Source: Christiangramia crocea (lineage in GTDB: Bacteria; Bacteroidota; Bacteroidia; Flavobacteriales; Flavobacteriaceae). Taken from it: a stretch of DNA of 64,000 nt. Position numbers and translations under genes: made by a program. Shown here piece after piece: positions 27,096 through 36,807 of this stretch (position 1 is its first letter; every line of letters starts with the position of its first letter). The notes below the pieces were generated by a model. That model saw nothing but the letters and a program-made list of their open reading frames with translations. It ran no database searches and was not told the DNA's origin. The stretch is from positions 166,581-230,580 of the forward strand of contig NZ_JAJSON010000020.1 of NCBI RefSeq assembly GCF_022410465.1. Direction: 5' to 3'.

Positions 27096-28256
27096 TTAGA
27101 CTTCGTTTTTTCTTTTGGCTTTATACCATCTTTCGGGAATTACCTGATTACAAGCTTCGAGATAATCCTCCTCGCTGCAAGGTAATAACGTATGCTTTTT
27201 TAATTTAGTATTTACATTTAACAAAAACGGAATTTCTATCCACCAGCGCCCACTCACAGGACTCTTAAAAAATACCAGCACCTCGTCATCTATAGGTACC
27301 TGATATCTTATAAACTCTTTTTTTGCCGAAATAGTATTTTCATTGGTACGATAATTTACGCCCTCTATAAAATACCATATAATTTGGGAAATAAGCGTAT
27401 TTGCGAGGTTTCCCAGCATATCATTGAATTCGTAGATCCCAAATGAAGAGACCTTGTCGCTAATTCCGGCATACCTGGCAAGAGCACAAATCTCCCTTCC
27501 GTTAAAACCATTTGGAGACCTAAAATAATCTGTATTAGCCGAAGCCGAATCAATAGATCCCAGATCAAGTCCTACCAGATTCGCACTCCTGAATATAGGC
27601 TCCATCAACGAAAGATCTGAAGTAACTTCACCCAGTCTATAAGCTTCAAAAAACAGTCTTTCTACCAGCTCAATTTCTTCCTGGGAGTTGAAATAAGTTT
27701 GATAACCAACTGTAGTATAATTAAATAAATTATAAGGCTTATCGATTACGATTTTTCCTACATAAGATTCATTGCTGATCATCTTTTCGGCATCCCCGAG
27801 ATCAAATTTTCTATCAATATTCACGAGGTTAACCATCTGATCCAGTTTATCATACGCCCTGTATTGTGCATAAACAAGATCCTGACTTCCCCCAAGAATA
27901 ATTGGTATTACATCGTGTTTTATTAAACTTTCAACCAGATTCTGAACAGCAAAATAAGTATCTTCTACTGTTGCACCAGCCTCAATATCTCCAAGATCGG
28001 CCAGTTTTAGTCCCCAGTTACCGGGATACAACCTGTATAACTGACTTCTTAATTGATAAAAAACCGGAGCCTCGGTTTTACGCAGAGCTCTCCTGGTTTC
28101 TCTTATTCCAAAAATTGCAACGTTCACACCTTCCATATCAGGAAAGCCGGATCTCTCCGTATGAAGTCTCATCCGGGGCCCGATACACTGAGCATTTAAA
28201 TGACTGATCTCCTCCAGCAGTTCATCGTCTACCGGACTAAGAAAATCAAACTCCAT
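27096..28256 (-). CDS. arginase/formimidoylglutamase-fold protein with degraded metal site
   Basis: 386 residues of the ureohydrolase (arginase/agmatinase/HutG) superfamily. The usual metal motifs are altered: GGDHS is GGSQD (122-126), DAHxD is DRKFD (148-152, middle His replaced by Lys), and the SxDxDxxDP motif is LDLGSID (230-236, second Asp replaced by Gly). About half of the manganese ligands are therefore missing, so catalysis as a ureohydrolase is doubtful. It begins 3 bases after the topA stop and is followed by gldK, a linkage I recall from other flavobacteria. Its role could be structural or linked to type IX secretion; that is inference. Confidence 0.8.
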   Translation of the reverse strand: MEFDFLSPVDDELLEEISHLNAQCIGPRMRLHTERSGFPDMEGVNVAIFGIRETRRALRKTEAPVFYQLRSQLYRLYPGNWGLKLADLGDIEAGATVEDTYFAVQNLVESLIKHDVIPIILGGSQDLVYAQYRAYDKLDQMVNLVNIDRKFDLGDAEKMISNESYVGKIVIDKPYNLFNYTTVGYQTYFNSQEEIELVERLFFEAYRLGEVTSDLSLMEPIFRSANLVGLDLGSIDSASANTDYFRSPNGFNGREICALARYAGISDKVSSFGIYEFNDMLGNLANTLISQIIWYFIEGVNYRTNENTISAKKEFIRYQVPIDDEVLVFFKSPVSGRWWIEIPFLLNVNTKLKKHTLLPCSEEDYLEACNQVIPERWYKAKRKNEV

Positions 28257-28259
28257 ATA

Positions 28260-30767
28260 TTATTTCTTTTTCGTAGTTTTTTTCTTTTTGGTACTTCTTT
28301 TGGCCGTGGTCTTCTTTTTAGTTTTGCTTTTCTTCTCAAGGATTTCCTTTACTTCCTCAAGGGTAAGCTCCTCAGCTTTTGTGGTCTTTGGCAGCTCTAC
28401 TTTGGTTCTTCCTTTTATCACATTGAATCTTCCCCATCGTGCCTTCTCGACCCTGATACCTTCATCTTCCCAGTGATGTATAAGCTTATCACGTTCCTTT
28501 TTCAGTTTATCTTCAATGAGCTCTTCTATATCTTCTGCGGAAAGGTTATCAAAATCGTATTTTTTGTTTACGTTGATAAATATATTGTTCCACTTAAGAT
28601 ACGGGCCAAACCTTCCCACTCCTTTCTGAACGGGCATATTTTTATATTCGTATATAGGAGCATCTGCTTTTTCCTTCTCTTTTATAAGTTCCATAGCCCT
28701 GTCAAAATCAACGTTCAATGGATCCTCCCCTTTTTCCAGCGAAACAAATTTCTTACCGAAACGCACATAGGGGCCATAACGTCCATTATTCACCTCAACG
28801 GCCTCTCCCTTGTATTCTCCTAACTTTTTAGGCAGTTCGAACAAAGCCATTGCCTCATCATAAGTAAGGGTTTCCATATTCTGGTCGGGGCTTAGACTTG
28901 CAAATTTTGGTTTTTCATCATCCTCCACGGTTCCTATCTGTACCATAGGTCCGAATTTTCCAAGCCGGACACTTACTGGCTTCCCGCTTTCAGGATCTTC
29001 ACCCAGCACTCTCTCTCCTACTTCCCTATCAGCATTCTTGGCAACATCCTGTACATGAGGGTGGAAATCCTTATAGAATTCCTTCATCATAGCCTTCCAC
29101 TCCTTGTTACCCTCCGCAATATTATCAAAGCTTTCTTCAACCTTTGCCGTGAAATTATAATCCAGGATATTGGAGAAATGATTCACCAGAAAATCGTTCA
29201 CCACCATCCCGGTTGCGGTAGGCACCAGCTTACCTTTGTCACTACCAACGGTTTCGGTTAATGTTTTCTCTGAAAGCTTATCATTTTTCAGCCTGAACTG
29301 AACATAATCCCTTTCAGTTCCATCTACCGAACCTTTTTCGATATAATTCCTGGTCTGTATAGTTGAAATGGTAGGCGCATATGTTGAAGGACGGCCAATA
29401 CCAAGCTCTTCCAGTTTTTTCACCAGAGAAGCTTCGGTATAACGATAAGGAGGCCTGGTAAACCTCTCGGTTGCAGTTATATATTCATTATTCAGAGGCT
29501 GATTCTCCTTTAATGCCGGAAGCATTCCGCTTTGTTCTTCATCTTCCTCATCACTGCTTTCCAGATAAACTTTCAGGAATCCATCAAATTTGAGTACCTC
29601 ACCATTGGCAGTGAAATGGCTGTTATGTTTATCAGCTTCTATCTTAACATTTGTTCTTTCCAGCTGGGCGTCGCTCATTTGTGAAGCGATCGCTCTTTTC
29701 CAGATAAGTTCATAAAGACGCTGCTGATCACGCTCTCCCGAAATGCTGTGCTTTTGGAAGCTGGTAGGCCTGATGGCCTCGTGAGCTTCCTGTGCGCCTT
29801 TGGATTTACCCTTGAACTGACGCGATTTTGAGTATTTCTCTCCGTAAGCCTTTAATATCTCATTTTTAGCACCCTTCCTGGCGTCTTCAGAAAGGTTTAC
29901 ACTATCGGTTCTCATATAAGTGATATGACCAGCCTCATAAAGACGCTGTGCCATCGTCATTGTCTTACTTACCGAAAAATAAAGTTTTCTGGCTGCTTCC
30001 TGCTGAAGCGTAGAAGTGGTAAATGGCGGTGCCGGATTCTTCTTCGCAGGTTTGGTAGTTAATTCGGCAACCTTAAAGTTGGCACCTATATTATCTTTCA
30101 GAAATTTTTCAGCCTCTTCTTTAGTTTCGAAATTCTTCGGAATCCTGGCCTTGAAGCTTTTTCCGTCTTCAGTAGAGAACTCTGCATCTATCCTGTAGGA
30201 CGCCTGAGGGTTAAATTCCTGGATCTCACGCTCACGTTCCACAATAAGTCTTACCGCAACTGACTGTACGCGACCAGCAGAAAGTCCGCCCTTAACTTTT
30301 CTCCAAAGTACAGGTGAAAGCTCATATCCTACCAACCTATCGAGGACCCGTCTTGCCTGCTGGGCATTTACCAGGTTATAATCTATTCCACGTGGATTCT
30401 CAATCGCATTAAGGATCGCAGATTTTGTGATCTCATGGAACACAATACGTTTTGTTTTGTCATCCTTAAGCTTGAGTTCCTCGGCCAGATGCCATGCAAT
30501 GGCTTCTCCTTCCCGGTCCTCATCACTCGCAAGCCATACTGTCTCGGCTTCTTTCGCGAGACCTTTCAGCTTTCTTACTACATCTTTTTTGTCTTTGGAG
30601 ACAATATATTTAGGTGTAAAATCTCCTTCGGTATCCACACCAATCTCTTTAGTGGGCAAATCGGCAATATGCCCAAAGCTGGAAGCGACTTTAAAGTCCT
30701 TTCCAAGAAATTTTTCTATGGTTTTAGCCTTCGCGGGAGACTCAACAATCACTAAATTCTTAGCCAT
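28260..30767 (-). CDS. topA: DNA topoisomerase I (type IA)
   Basis: 835 residues. The Toprim domain starts at VIVESPAKAKT (Glu9) and has the acidic cluster SDEDREGE (81-88); the active-site Tyr is in HITYMRTDSVNLS (Tyr284). Domains 2-4 run to about residue 570. The C-terminus has Toprim-associated repeats (KFGPMVQIG, RYGPYVRFG, RFGPYLKWN, RWGRFNVIK) without zinc-binding Cys, and ends in a Lys-rich tail (about 815-835) suited to DNA binding. The enzyme relaxes negative supercoils by single-strand passage. It is the first gene of the run with the arginase-fold gene. Confidence 0.97.
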   Translation of the reverse strand: MAKNLVIVESPAKAKTIEKFLGKDFKVASSFGHIADLPTKEIGVDTEGDFTPKYIVSKDKKDVVRKLKGLAKEAETVWLASDEDREGEAIAWHLAEELKLKDDKTKRIVFHEITKSAILNAIENPRGIDYNLVNAQQARRVLDRLVGYELSPVLWRKVKGGLSAGRVQSVAVRLIVEREREIQEFNPQASYRIDAEFSTEDGKSFKARIPKNFETKEEAEKFLKDNIGANFKVAELTTKPAKKNPAPPFTTSTLQQEAARKLYFSVSKTMTMAQRLYEAGHITYMRTDSVNLSEDARKGAKNEILKAYGEKYSKSRQFKGKSKGAQEAHEAIRPTSFQKHSISGERDQQRLYELIWKRAIASQMSDAQLERTNVKIEADKHNSHFTANGEVLKFDGFLKVYLESSDEEDEEQSGMLPALKENQPLNNEYITATERFTRPPYRYTEASLVKKLEELGIGRPSTYAPTISTIQTRNYIEKGSVDGTERDYVQFRLKNDKLSEKTLTETVGSDKGKLVPTATGMVVNDFLVNHFSNILDYNFTAKVEESFDNIAEGNKEWKAMMKEFYKDFHPHVQDVAKNADREVGERVLGEDPESGKPVSVRLGKFGPMVQIGTVEDDEKPKFASLSPDQNMETLTYDEAMALFELPKKLGEYKGEAVEVNNGRYGPYVRFGKKFVSLEKGEDPLNVDFDRAMELIKEKEKADAPIYEYKNMPVQKGVGRFGPYLKWNNIFINVNKKYDFDNLSAEDIEELIEDKLKKERDKLIHHWEDEGIRVEKARWGRFNVIKGRTKVELPKTTKAEELTLEEVKEILEKKSKTKKKTTAKRSTKKKKTTKKK

Positions 30768-30788
30768 AAATCTGTTGGTTTATAACTG

Positions 30789-30796
30789 CAAAAGTA
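30789..30796 (-). promoter_or_regulatory. possible -7 promoter box of topA
   Basis: TACTTTTG on the minus strand fits TAnnTTTG and ends 21 bases before the topA ATG (30767). A clean TTG at the -33 distance is not seen. Confidence 0.4.
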
Positions 30797-30930
30797 TATC
30801 AAATTTTTCTTCCTCCCGTTAAACTTGAATTAAAACCGGGGGTCAGCTTCTTTGAAACGCCTGAATTTACAGCAGTTTTAGAGAATTAAAATTTCCTTTT
30901 TGGAGAAGTATTAAAAATTAATTCCTGCAC

Positions 30931-31953
30931 TTATTCGGTATGAAAGAAAAGGGACGAAACACCCTGAAGGCCATATTTAAGATCTGGAGAAATATTTCCA
31001 TCAATGGAAGTCGCATCGTTAAAAGCCAGGATTCGACCGCCTCCATTCAGTGTTTCGGCAACGAAGATCACATTGTAATTAGAGTCGTAGATCACATTCA
31101 CAGGATTACCGAGCAAGGTATTATTCCCTGCAATCCTTAACTGGTCTTCAGCTTTCACAAACCCACCACCGGAAGCTCCATTAAATTTAGCTTCAAAATC
31201 CTGAATAACATGCAGGGCTCCATCGCTATTCGACTCAGCCTCCCCGATATCTGAAAGCACCATAGTGCCATCTTCGTGATGAAGTCCGTGTGAGCGAACG
31301 AGCCCCTGGAAAGCGACGATCTTATCTGCAGTAACTATTCTATTGAGGGCGTGCATAGAAAGAAAATTGCGAAAGACCGCAATCTTATTGGTCTCATCCA
31401 CGGCCGCATAGAGGTCGCCCCCTATAAACTCAATACCCCATACCCTGAATTTGGTGATAACCACATTTCTCAGTGTAAAGCCTGTACTTCCCTTTGTGTA
31501 GATAAAAAGCCTTCCTTCTGAAGTCTGTTCATCCTCGTCAAGATCTGTATCGTCTGAAACGATATAAAAATTACCACTTACTGCCAGATCCCTGGGACTT
31601 TCAAGATCGGTACTACTAATGAATTCCGGTTCAAGGTCAACAGAAATACCCGACTGAAAATCACCCAGCCCTGTATAGCTCTCCAGGATGGAACCCGATC
31701 TCGAAACCAAGGTAAAAGAATCTTCTTCGGGAGAAAAGTAGATGCCTTCCGCATCAGAAGACGTGGTGTTAAAGGTTGTGACATCTCCGGTATTGATATC
31801 ATATCTCTTAACCTGCCCGCTATGAGTGGTAGCATACAAATGAGCAGTTCCTGAGGTTCTTACATCCCTGTTTAAATTATCATCATTATTGCATGACCAG
31901 AAACTCAAAGCTGCACACACTCCCATAAACAGACCCGATCGTTTGAATCTCAT
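30931..31953 (-). CDS. lipoprotein with predicted beta-propeller fold
   Basis: 340 residues with lipobox LSFWSCNNDDN (Cys about residue 21). The mature protein shows repeated four-strand units of a WD/NHL-like propeller: AHLYATTHSGQVKRYDINTG, EGIYFSPEEDSFTLVSRSG, SPRDLAVSGNFYIVSDD, WGIEFIGGDLYAAVDETNKIAVF, and GNPVNVIYDSNYNVIFVAE. No catalytic residue can be named. It has its own upstream region and no operon partner. Function unknown. Confidence 0.7.
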   Translation of the reverse strand: MRFKRSGLFMGVCAALSFWSCNNDDNLNRDVRTSGTAHLYATTHSGQVKRYDINTGDVTTFNTTSSDAEGIYFSPEEDSFTLVSRSGSILESYTGLGDFQSGISVDLEPEFISSTDLESPRDLAVSGNFYIVSDDTDLDEDEQTSEGRLFIYTKGSTGFTLRNVVITKFRVWGIEFIGGDLYAAVDETNKIAVFRNFLSMHALNRIVTADKIVAFQGLVRSHGLHHEDGTMVLSDIGEAESNSDGALHVIQDFEAKFNGASGGGFVKAEDQLRIAGNNTLLGNPVNVIYDSNYNVIFVAETLNGGGRILAFNDATSIDGNISPDLKYGLQGVSSLFFHTE

Positions 31954-32109
31954 ACTTTTTTATTTGCGAATATATTGTTTTAACGAATAAAACTCCAGCA
32001 TAGTTTATATGAGTTAAATATCTGTTATTTGGAATTATCTTAACGCATTTTTCCTTTTGATTTTTCATATTAAGTAAAAGAGAAGAAATAATCAAAAAAA
32101 GATAAAAAT

Positions 32110-32331
32110 ATGAATCTCGCGCATGTATTAAAATTAGCAGGAAAGTTTGTAGTAAGAGGCTTCGTCTTCAAGGCAGGGAAAAAGGCTGCAGTGAAAGGCG
32201 GAAACGTAGGGATTGCTGCCGGCGCCCTGCTGGCAGGAGGATTCTTAGCTTATCAGTTAATGCAGGAACGAAAAAAAGATAAAAAGGCAAAAAACAGGAT
32301 CACCACCAGCGATGATAAGATAGTGGTATAA
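32110..32331 (+). CDS. small one-pass membrane protein, hypothetical
   Basis: 73 residues, rich in Lys and Gly. A hydrophobic stretch at about 36-54 (GNVGIAAGALLAGGFLAYQL) is likely a transmembrane segment, followed by a basic cytoplasmic tail (RKKDKKAKNR). No family recognised. The plus-strand context is sparse; the next gene starts 113 bases later. Gly/Ala-rich single-pass peptides like this are easy to over-call, but the codon composition and the A-rich leader support it. Confidence 0.55.
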   Translation: MNLAHVLKLAGKFVVRGFVFKAGKKAAVKGGNVGIAAGALLAGGFLAYQLMQERKKDKKAKNRITTSDDKIVV

Positions 32332-32443
32332 AACCGGGACCAAAACATATACCCGGATCGTATATCTAGGCTTCATATCACAATTTACCCGGATTAAACC
32401 CAAATACCTATATTGAAGAATAATCCACACAATCCCTATTAAT

Positions 32444-32950
32444 ATGAGGCATTTACTGCTACTTATCTTCGTCGCAATTCCATATCTCGGAATTTCCCAG
32501 GATGATTGTTCCTGCTGTACCCCTCCACATGATCAGTTTGATTTCTGGGTGGGGGACTGGGAAGTTTTCAATGAAAAAGGTGAAAAGATCGGTGAAAATC
32601 TGGTAGAAAAACTGGAAGACAATTGCATTCTCAGTGAAAACTGGGAAGGAAAGGAAGGGGGTTCCGGTAAGAGTTTTAATTATTACGATCCTGCAGATTC
32701 TACCTGGAACCAATTATGGTTAAGTAATTCAGGAAATATTCTGAAATTAAAAGGAAAAGCTCAAACCAGTAAAATGATTCTCAAAAGCAAGCCTGTAAAA
32801 GGTGAAAAAGGCGATTACTACAATCAGATCACCTGGACAAAGAATCCTGATGGCAGTATCACTCAACTCTGGGAGCTTTACGACCTCCAGGGAAATCTTT
32901 TAAACGAAACCTTTAAAGGCGTCTACCGAAAAAAGGAGAAAGATTATTGA
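32444..32950 (+). CDS. secreted lipocalin-like (DUF1579-type) protein
   Basis: 168 residues with a signal peptide (MRHLLLLIFVAIPYLGISQ, cut about residue 19). A Cys cluster, CSCC, follows at about residue 22. The FDFWVGDWEVFNEKGEK start and the alternating strands to VYRKKEKDY fit a small up-and-down beta barrel of the DUF1579/lipocalin-like kind. These proteins bind small hydrophobic ligands or have no known role. Its end overlaps the end of the convergent dsbD gene by 7 bases (32944-32950). Confidence 0.65.
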   Translation: MRHLLLLIFVAIPYLGISQDDCSCCTPPHDQFDFWVGDWEVFNEKGEKIGENLVEKLEDNCILSENWEGKEGGSGKSFNYYDPADSTWNQLWLSNSGNILKLKGKAQTSKMILKSKPVKGEKGDYYNQITWTKNPDGSITQLWELYDLQGNLLNETFKGVYRKKEKDY

Positions 32951-34965
32951 AAAACGCTTTCGGAATCTTTATTCAGACTTTCCACACTTCCGGGATTCTC
33001 ATTCTTAAAGCTGTTAATACCTTGCTGTAGCCAGTCATAAAACTCGTCAGCATCAGGTTCGTAAGCAGAAGGAGCTATCAGTTTCTCTTCATTATGATCC
33101 AGTAACACGTAATAGGGCTGGGCATTGGCCTTATATCTACTGATCTGAAAATCGCTCCATTTATTACCTATAGTCTCAATTTCTTTTCCTGTAGTTTCAG
33201 ACACATATTGTTCAGATTCAGGTAGCTTTCTTTGATCATCTACATACAGGGAAACAAGTACCACCTCATTTTTCAAGATTTCTAAGACCTGAGGTTCTCC
33301 CCACACCCGTTCTTCCATTTTCCTGCAATTCACACAGGCATGCCCGGTAAAGTCTATAAGAAGCGGCAGGTCCTTTTTCTTCGCATAAGCCAGTCCTTCT
33401 TCATAATCATAAAAAGATAAAATATTATAAGGTCCATAATGGGCTCCTTCAGGAAGTTCATTAGAAACCGATCCAGAAACATTATCCCTGGAATTCCCAA
33501 CTCCGTATGGTGATTCACTGTACTGAAGAGGTGGCGGAAAACCACTTATGATCTTAAGTGGTGCACCCCAAAGGCCGGGAATCAGATATATGGTAAAAAT
33601 AAGTACAATAATCCCTGATATAAGCCTGCCCACAGAAATATGATCTTCTTTAGAATCATGCGGTAGCCTGATCTTCCCGAATAAATAAAAACCCAGGACT
33701 CCAAAGATTACTATCCAGATGGCAAGAAAGATCTCCCTTTCAAGAAGATGAAGCTGCAAAACCAGATCGGCATTGGACAAAAATTTAAATGCAAGTGCAA
33801 GTTCCAGGAATCCTAAGGTCACTTTTACCGTATTTAACCAGCCACCGGAACGTGGCAAGGTATTTAGCCACCCAGGGAATGCCGCGAACAATCCGAATGG
33901 CAGTGCAATGGCAAGGGAAAAACCCAGCATCCCTATTATAGGTGCAATCCCGCCTTTTGATGCGGCTTCTACGAGTAAAGTACCAACTATAGGACCTGTA
34001 CAGGAGAAAGAAACTATCGCTAGAGCCAGCGCCATAAAGAAAATACCAATCAAACCACCTTTATCGGCCTTTGAATCTATAGCTGTACCCCAACTGCTGG
34101 GAAGTACAATTTCAAAAGCTCCCATAAATGAAATGGCAAATATTACAAGCAGCACAAAGAAAGCCAGGTTAAACCAAACATTGGTAGATAAAGCATTCAA
34201 AGAATCAGCGCCAAAAATGAGGGTAACCAGAGAACCTAAAAGCACATAAATAACCACAATGGAAACCCCATAAAAAACCGCATTCCTTATCCCGGCAGCC
34301 CTCGATTTACTTTGTTTGGTAAAAAAGCTGACCGTCATGGGTATCATTGGGAAAACGCAGGGGGTAAGCAAAGCGGCAAAACCTGATAGGAATGCAACTA
34401 TAAATATTCCCCAGAAGGAGCGTTTTTCTTCCGGGTCATTGACCTCCACTTCTTCAGATGCATCTTCCGTAAGACTTTCATCTGATTGTGAACTGGGCTC
34501 CCCTTCCTTTAAAACAAATTCGAATTTCTCTTCTTCAAAAATACAGGCCTTATCATCACAAACCTGATATTCTACCTTTGCATTTATTATGCTCAATGAA
34601 GAATCCAGAACCTTAATATTCTGGGTGAAAGTAGCCTGGTAGGCAAAATAGGAAAGTTCCATCTCGAAGACCTTGTCGTATTCGGTAACCGATTCACTTT
34701 CTTTGGTATCTCCTATGAGCTCATATTGTTCCCCGGCCTTTTCAAAAATAAAAACCGTGGGAAGAGCACCTCCCTCAGGCAGCTCCTGGGAATACAAATG
34801 CCAGTTCTCTTCTATAAAAGCATTGAAGACAAGCTGGTATTCCTGGTCTGATACTTTCTTTACTTCCGTATCCCATTCAACGGGTTCGTATATCTGAGCC
34901 TGGGTGAAAAATCCGGTAAGTAATAATAAAATTGGAAGACTTCTTCTTAGCAGGTATTTTACCAT
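32944..34965 (-). CDS. dsbD: thiol:disulfide interchange protein DsbD
   Basis: 673 residues with the three-part DsbD layout. After a signal peptide (LPILLLLTGFFTQAQ) comes a periplasmic Ig-like alpha domain with Cys pair CDDKAC (about 134-139). The beta domain has about eight TM helices with the redox Cys in TPCVFPMIPM (about residue 200) and SCTGPIVGTLL (about residue 320). The C-terminal gamma domain is a thioredoxin fold with CVNC at 544-547. DsbD carries electrons from cytoplasmic thioredoxin to periplasmic partners, including cytochrome maturation. No cytochrome maturation genes are adjacent. Confidence 0.9.
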   Translation of the reverse strand: MVKYLLRRSLPILLLLTGFFTQAQIYEPVEWDTEVKKVSDQEYQLVFNAFIEENWHLYSQELPEGGALPTVFIFEKAGEQYELIGDTKESESVTEYDKVFEMELSYFAYQATFTQNIKVLDSSLSIINAKVEYQVCDDKACIFEEEKFEFVLKEGEPSSQSDESLTEDASEEVEVNDPEEKRSFWGIFIVAFLSGFAALLTPCVFPMIPMTVSFFTKQSKSRAAGIRNAVFYGVSIVVIYVLLGSLVTLIFGADSLNALSTNVWFNLAFFVLLVIFAISFMGAFEIVLPSSWGTAIDSKADKGGLIGIFFMALALAIVSFSCTGPIVGTLLVEAASKGGIAPIIGMLGFSLAIALPFGLFAAFPGWLNTLPRSGGWLNTVKVTLGFLELALAFKFLSNADLVLQLHLLEREIFLAIWIVIFGVLGFYLFGKIRLPHDSKEDHISVGRLISGIIVLIFTIYLIPGLWGAPLKIISGFPPPLQYSESPYGVGNSRDNVSGSVSNELPEGAHYGPYNILSFYDYEEGLAYAKKKDLPLLIDFTGHACVNCRKMEERVWGEPQVLEILKNEVVLVSLYVDDQRKLPESEQYVSETTGKEIETIGNKWSDFQISRYKANAQPYYVLLDHNEEKLIAPSAYEPDADEFYDWLQQGINSFKNENPGSVESLNKDSESVFQ

Positions 34966-35200
34966 TTCTTTGTTATCGATGATAATTTAAATTTTTTCGA
35001 AACGGCCTAAAATTAAGTAAATTAACCCAGATTAATTTTTTGCCAGTACAAAAGTACCGATTCTGAGATAAAATCTAAACTGGAGTAGCACAGAAAGTAA
35101 TTTTTTATCAATTCTATCTTGATTTTAATTCACAACTCCGGAAAGTTATAAGTTTTAAAATCCAGACGGAGAACTTGTTTGATTAATTCTGAAAACAGTA

Positions 35201-36067
35201 TTGCAAAACATCAGTGACATCATAATGCCCCTATCCATTGCCATTATTATGTTTGGTATTGGACTTGAGCTTAAATTCAAAGATTTTAAAAGGGTTTTTT
35301 ATTATCCAAAATCGATAATTACGGGGCTCTCCTGCCAGATGTTTCTGCTGCCTTTCATCGCACTTACGCTGATATATTTCTGGCCGATGAAACCCATTTA
35401 TAAAATAGGTGTAATGCTCCTGGCGGCCTGCCCGGGGGGAACCGCATCTAACCTGGTCACCAAAATGCTAAAAGGCAGAGTAGCGCTATCGGTTTCCCTT
35501 ACTGCATTCAACAGTTTTTTAATCCTTTTCACAATACCACTAATCATTGAGTTGAGCTATAGCTTATTTGGCAATGAAAGCAAAAGCGTGGACCTAAGCT
35601 TCTGGCGAACAATGAAAGAAGTTATGCTAAGTGTCGTTCTGCCTGTACTTGGCGGTATTACCATTGGCAACCTACTCAGCGAAGAACAAAGGGAGAGGAT
35701 TCACAAACCCCTGAAGTATATATTACCTTCACTTCTACTACTGGCAGTGGTGACCGTGATATTCATAGACGAGTCCAGCAAGGACATTCATTTTCTGGAT
35801 TACATTCCACTTTTCATCCCTCTTGTATTATTAAATATTCTCACCATGATAGCGGGTTTTATTACTTCCAGAAAAATGAAACTGCAACATGAATCGGCCT
35901 TTACCATTTCCATAGAAATGGGCTTACAGAATAGCGTTCTGGCACTTTATATTGCCAACCAGTTGTTGAAGGACAAGGATCTTAGCCTGATCGCAATTTT
36001 ATATGGAAGCTTTTCCCTTATCACCACTTTTGGTATCGCCTATTTACTAAAGAGATTTTTTAAATAG
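35201..36067 (+). CDS. BASS-family bile acid:sodium symporter-like transporter
   Basis: 288 residues with about 8-10 TM helices. The unwound-helix motif CPGGTASNLVTKMLKGRVALSVSLTAFNSFL (about 75-105) is the signature of bacterial ASBT homologs and rules out the related ACR3 arsenite exporters, which lack it. BASS proteins take up organic anions such as pantoate or related acids with sodium. The start given is TTG; an ATG at 35225 (residue 9) would also keep all TM helices. It precedes a sigZ-arsI group by 100 bases; whether it belongs with it is open. Confidence 0.85.
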   Translation: MQNISDIIMPLSIAIIMFGIGLELKFKDFKRVFYYPKSIITGLSCQMFLLPFIALTLIYFWPMKPIYKIGVMLLAACPGGTASNLVTKMLKGRVALSVSLTAFNSFLILFTIPLIIELSYSLFGNESKSVDLSFWRTMKEVMLSVVLPVLGGITIGNLLSEEQRERIHKPLKYILPSLLLLAVVTVIFIDESSKDIHFLDYIPLFIPLVLLNILTMIAGFITSRKMKLQHESAFTISIEMGLQNSVLALYIANQLLKDKDLSLIAILYGSFSLITTFGIAYLLKRFFK

Positions 36068-36095
36068 AAAGGAGAACAAAAAAAGCTTAAATTTC

Positions 36096-36122
36096 TGCAT
36101 CCTTTTCATCCTGTTTTTAGTT
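36096..36122 (+). promoter_or_regulatory. ECF-like promoter motif upstream of sigZ (copy 1 of 3)
   Basis: TGCATCCTTTT starts at 36096 and an AGT lies at 36119-36121, about 45 bases before the sigZ ATG. The -35-like TGCATC and -10-like AGT are spaced nearly as in the other two copies (off by one base), and this is the weakest copy. Confidence 0.5.
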
Positions 36123-36166
36123 TTGCTTTAAATAGAATTTAAACAGAATTTTATAAGAAGTTAGAT

Positions 36167-36742
36167 ATGGAGTTAAACAAGTATAAAGATATTTCAGAAC
36201 AATGGCTTGAGTATAAGGATGCGCTAAATAATTATATTCTTAAGATCACGAAAGATCCTGATGTAGCCAATAGTCTTTCTCATGAAGTTCTGATGAAAGT
36301 ATATTCTTCCTGTTGTTCGGGTAGGGAGATCCGTAATATAAGATCCTGGCTTTTCCAGATAGCCTATAATACATGTATGGACCATTTTAAAAAAGAGAAT
36401 AAGAATGTAGATCTTCAAGCGGAGATAAGAGAATCTGAGAAAGACCCAGTTTATTATGAGGCAGGAGAATTCGTTGAACCTTTATTAGGCCTGCTGCCTT
36501 CAAAATATTCCGAACCGTTAAAACTTTCCGATATACAGGGCTTAAAACAGCAGGATGTAGCAGATAAGCTAGACCTTAGTCTTACTGCAGCAAAAAGCAG
36601 GATTCAGCGCGCGAGGCAAATGTTGAAAGAAAAGATCATGGAATGTGTTCATGTAGAAGTTGATGGCCAGGGTAATCTTATGGCATTTGACATAAAAGGC
36701 ACCTGTGGGCCTTTACAGGAGCATTTAAAAAAATGCAAATAA
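36167..36742 (+). CDS. sigZ: SigZ-like ECF RNA polymerase sigma factor
   Basis: 191 residues with sigma-70 region 2 (about 12-75, with RNIRSWLFQIAYNTCMDHFKKEN) and region 4 (about 105-160, with KYSEPLKLSDIQGLKQQDVADKLDLSLTAAKSRIQRARQMLKEKI). A short C-terminal tail (about 161-191) with Cys residues (CVHVEVDGQGN and GTCGPLQEHLKKCK) is typical of the SigZ type and could sense metal or redox state. No anti-sigma gene follows. A bipartite motif lies upstream of this gene, of the next small ORF and of arsI, which suggests an autoregulated set. Confidence 0.85.
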   Translation: MELNKYKDISEQWLEYKDALNNYILKITKDPDVANSLSHEVLMKVYSSCCSGREIRNIRSWLFQIAYNTCMDHFKKENKNVDLQAEIRESEKDPVYYEAGEFVEPLLGLLPSKYSEPLKLSDIQGLKQQDVADKLDLSLTAAKSRIQRARQMLKEKIMECVHVEVDGQGNLMAFDIKGTCGPLQEHLKKCK

Positions 36743-36745
36743 TTC

Positions 36746-36771
36746 TGCATCTTTTTGGAGTCATAAAAGTC
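36746..36771 (+). promoter_or_regulatory. ECF-like promoter motif upstream of the 42-residue ORF (copy 2 of 3)
   Basis: TGCATCTTTTTG at 36746 and AGTCTTGA starting at 36768; the AGTC follows 22 bases after the first T, the same spacing as in the arsI copy. The ATG at 36808 is 37 bases downstream of the motif. Confidence 0.6.
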
Positions 36772-36807
36772 TTGACAGTAATAGAATAATTATAAAACCA
36801 TACTGTT

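Noticed and set aside
35201..36067. BASS gene as an ACR3 arsenite exporter belonging to the arsI group
   Set aside because: The CPGGTASN motif and overall length fit ASBT-like BASS transporters, not ACR3. Only its location points to arsenic.
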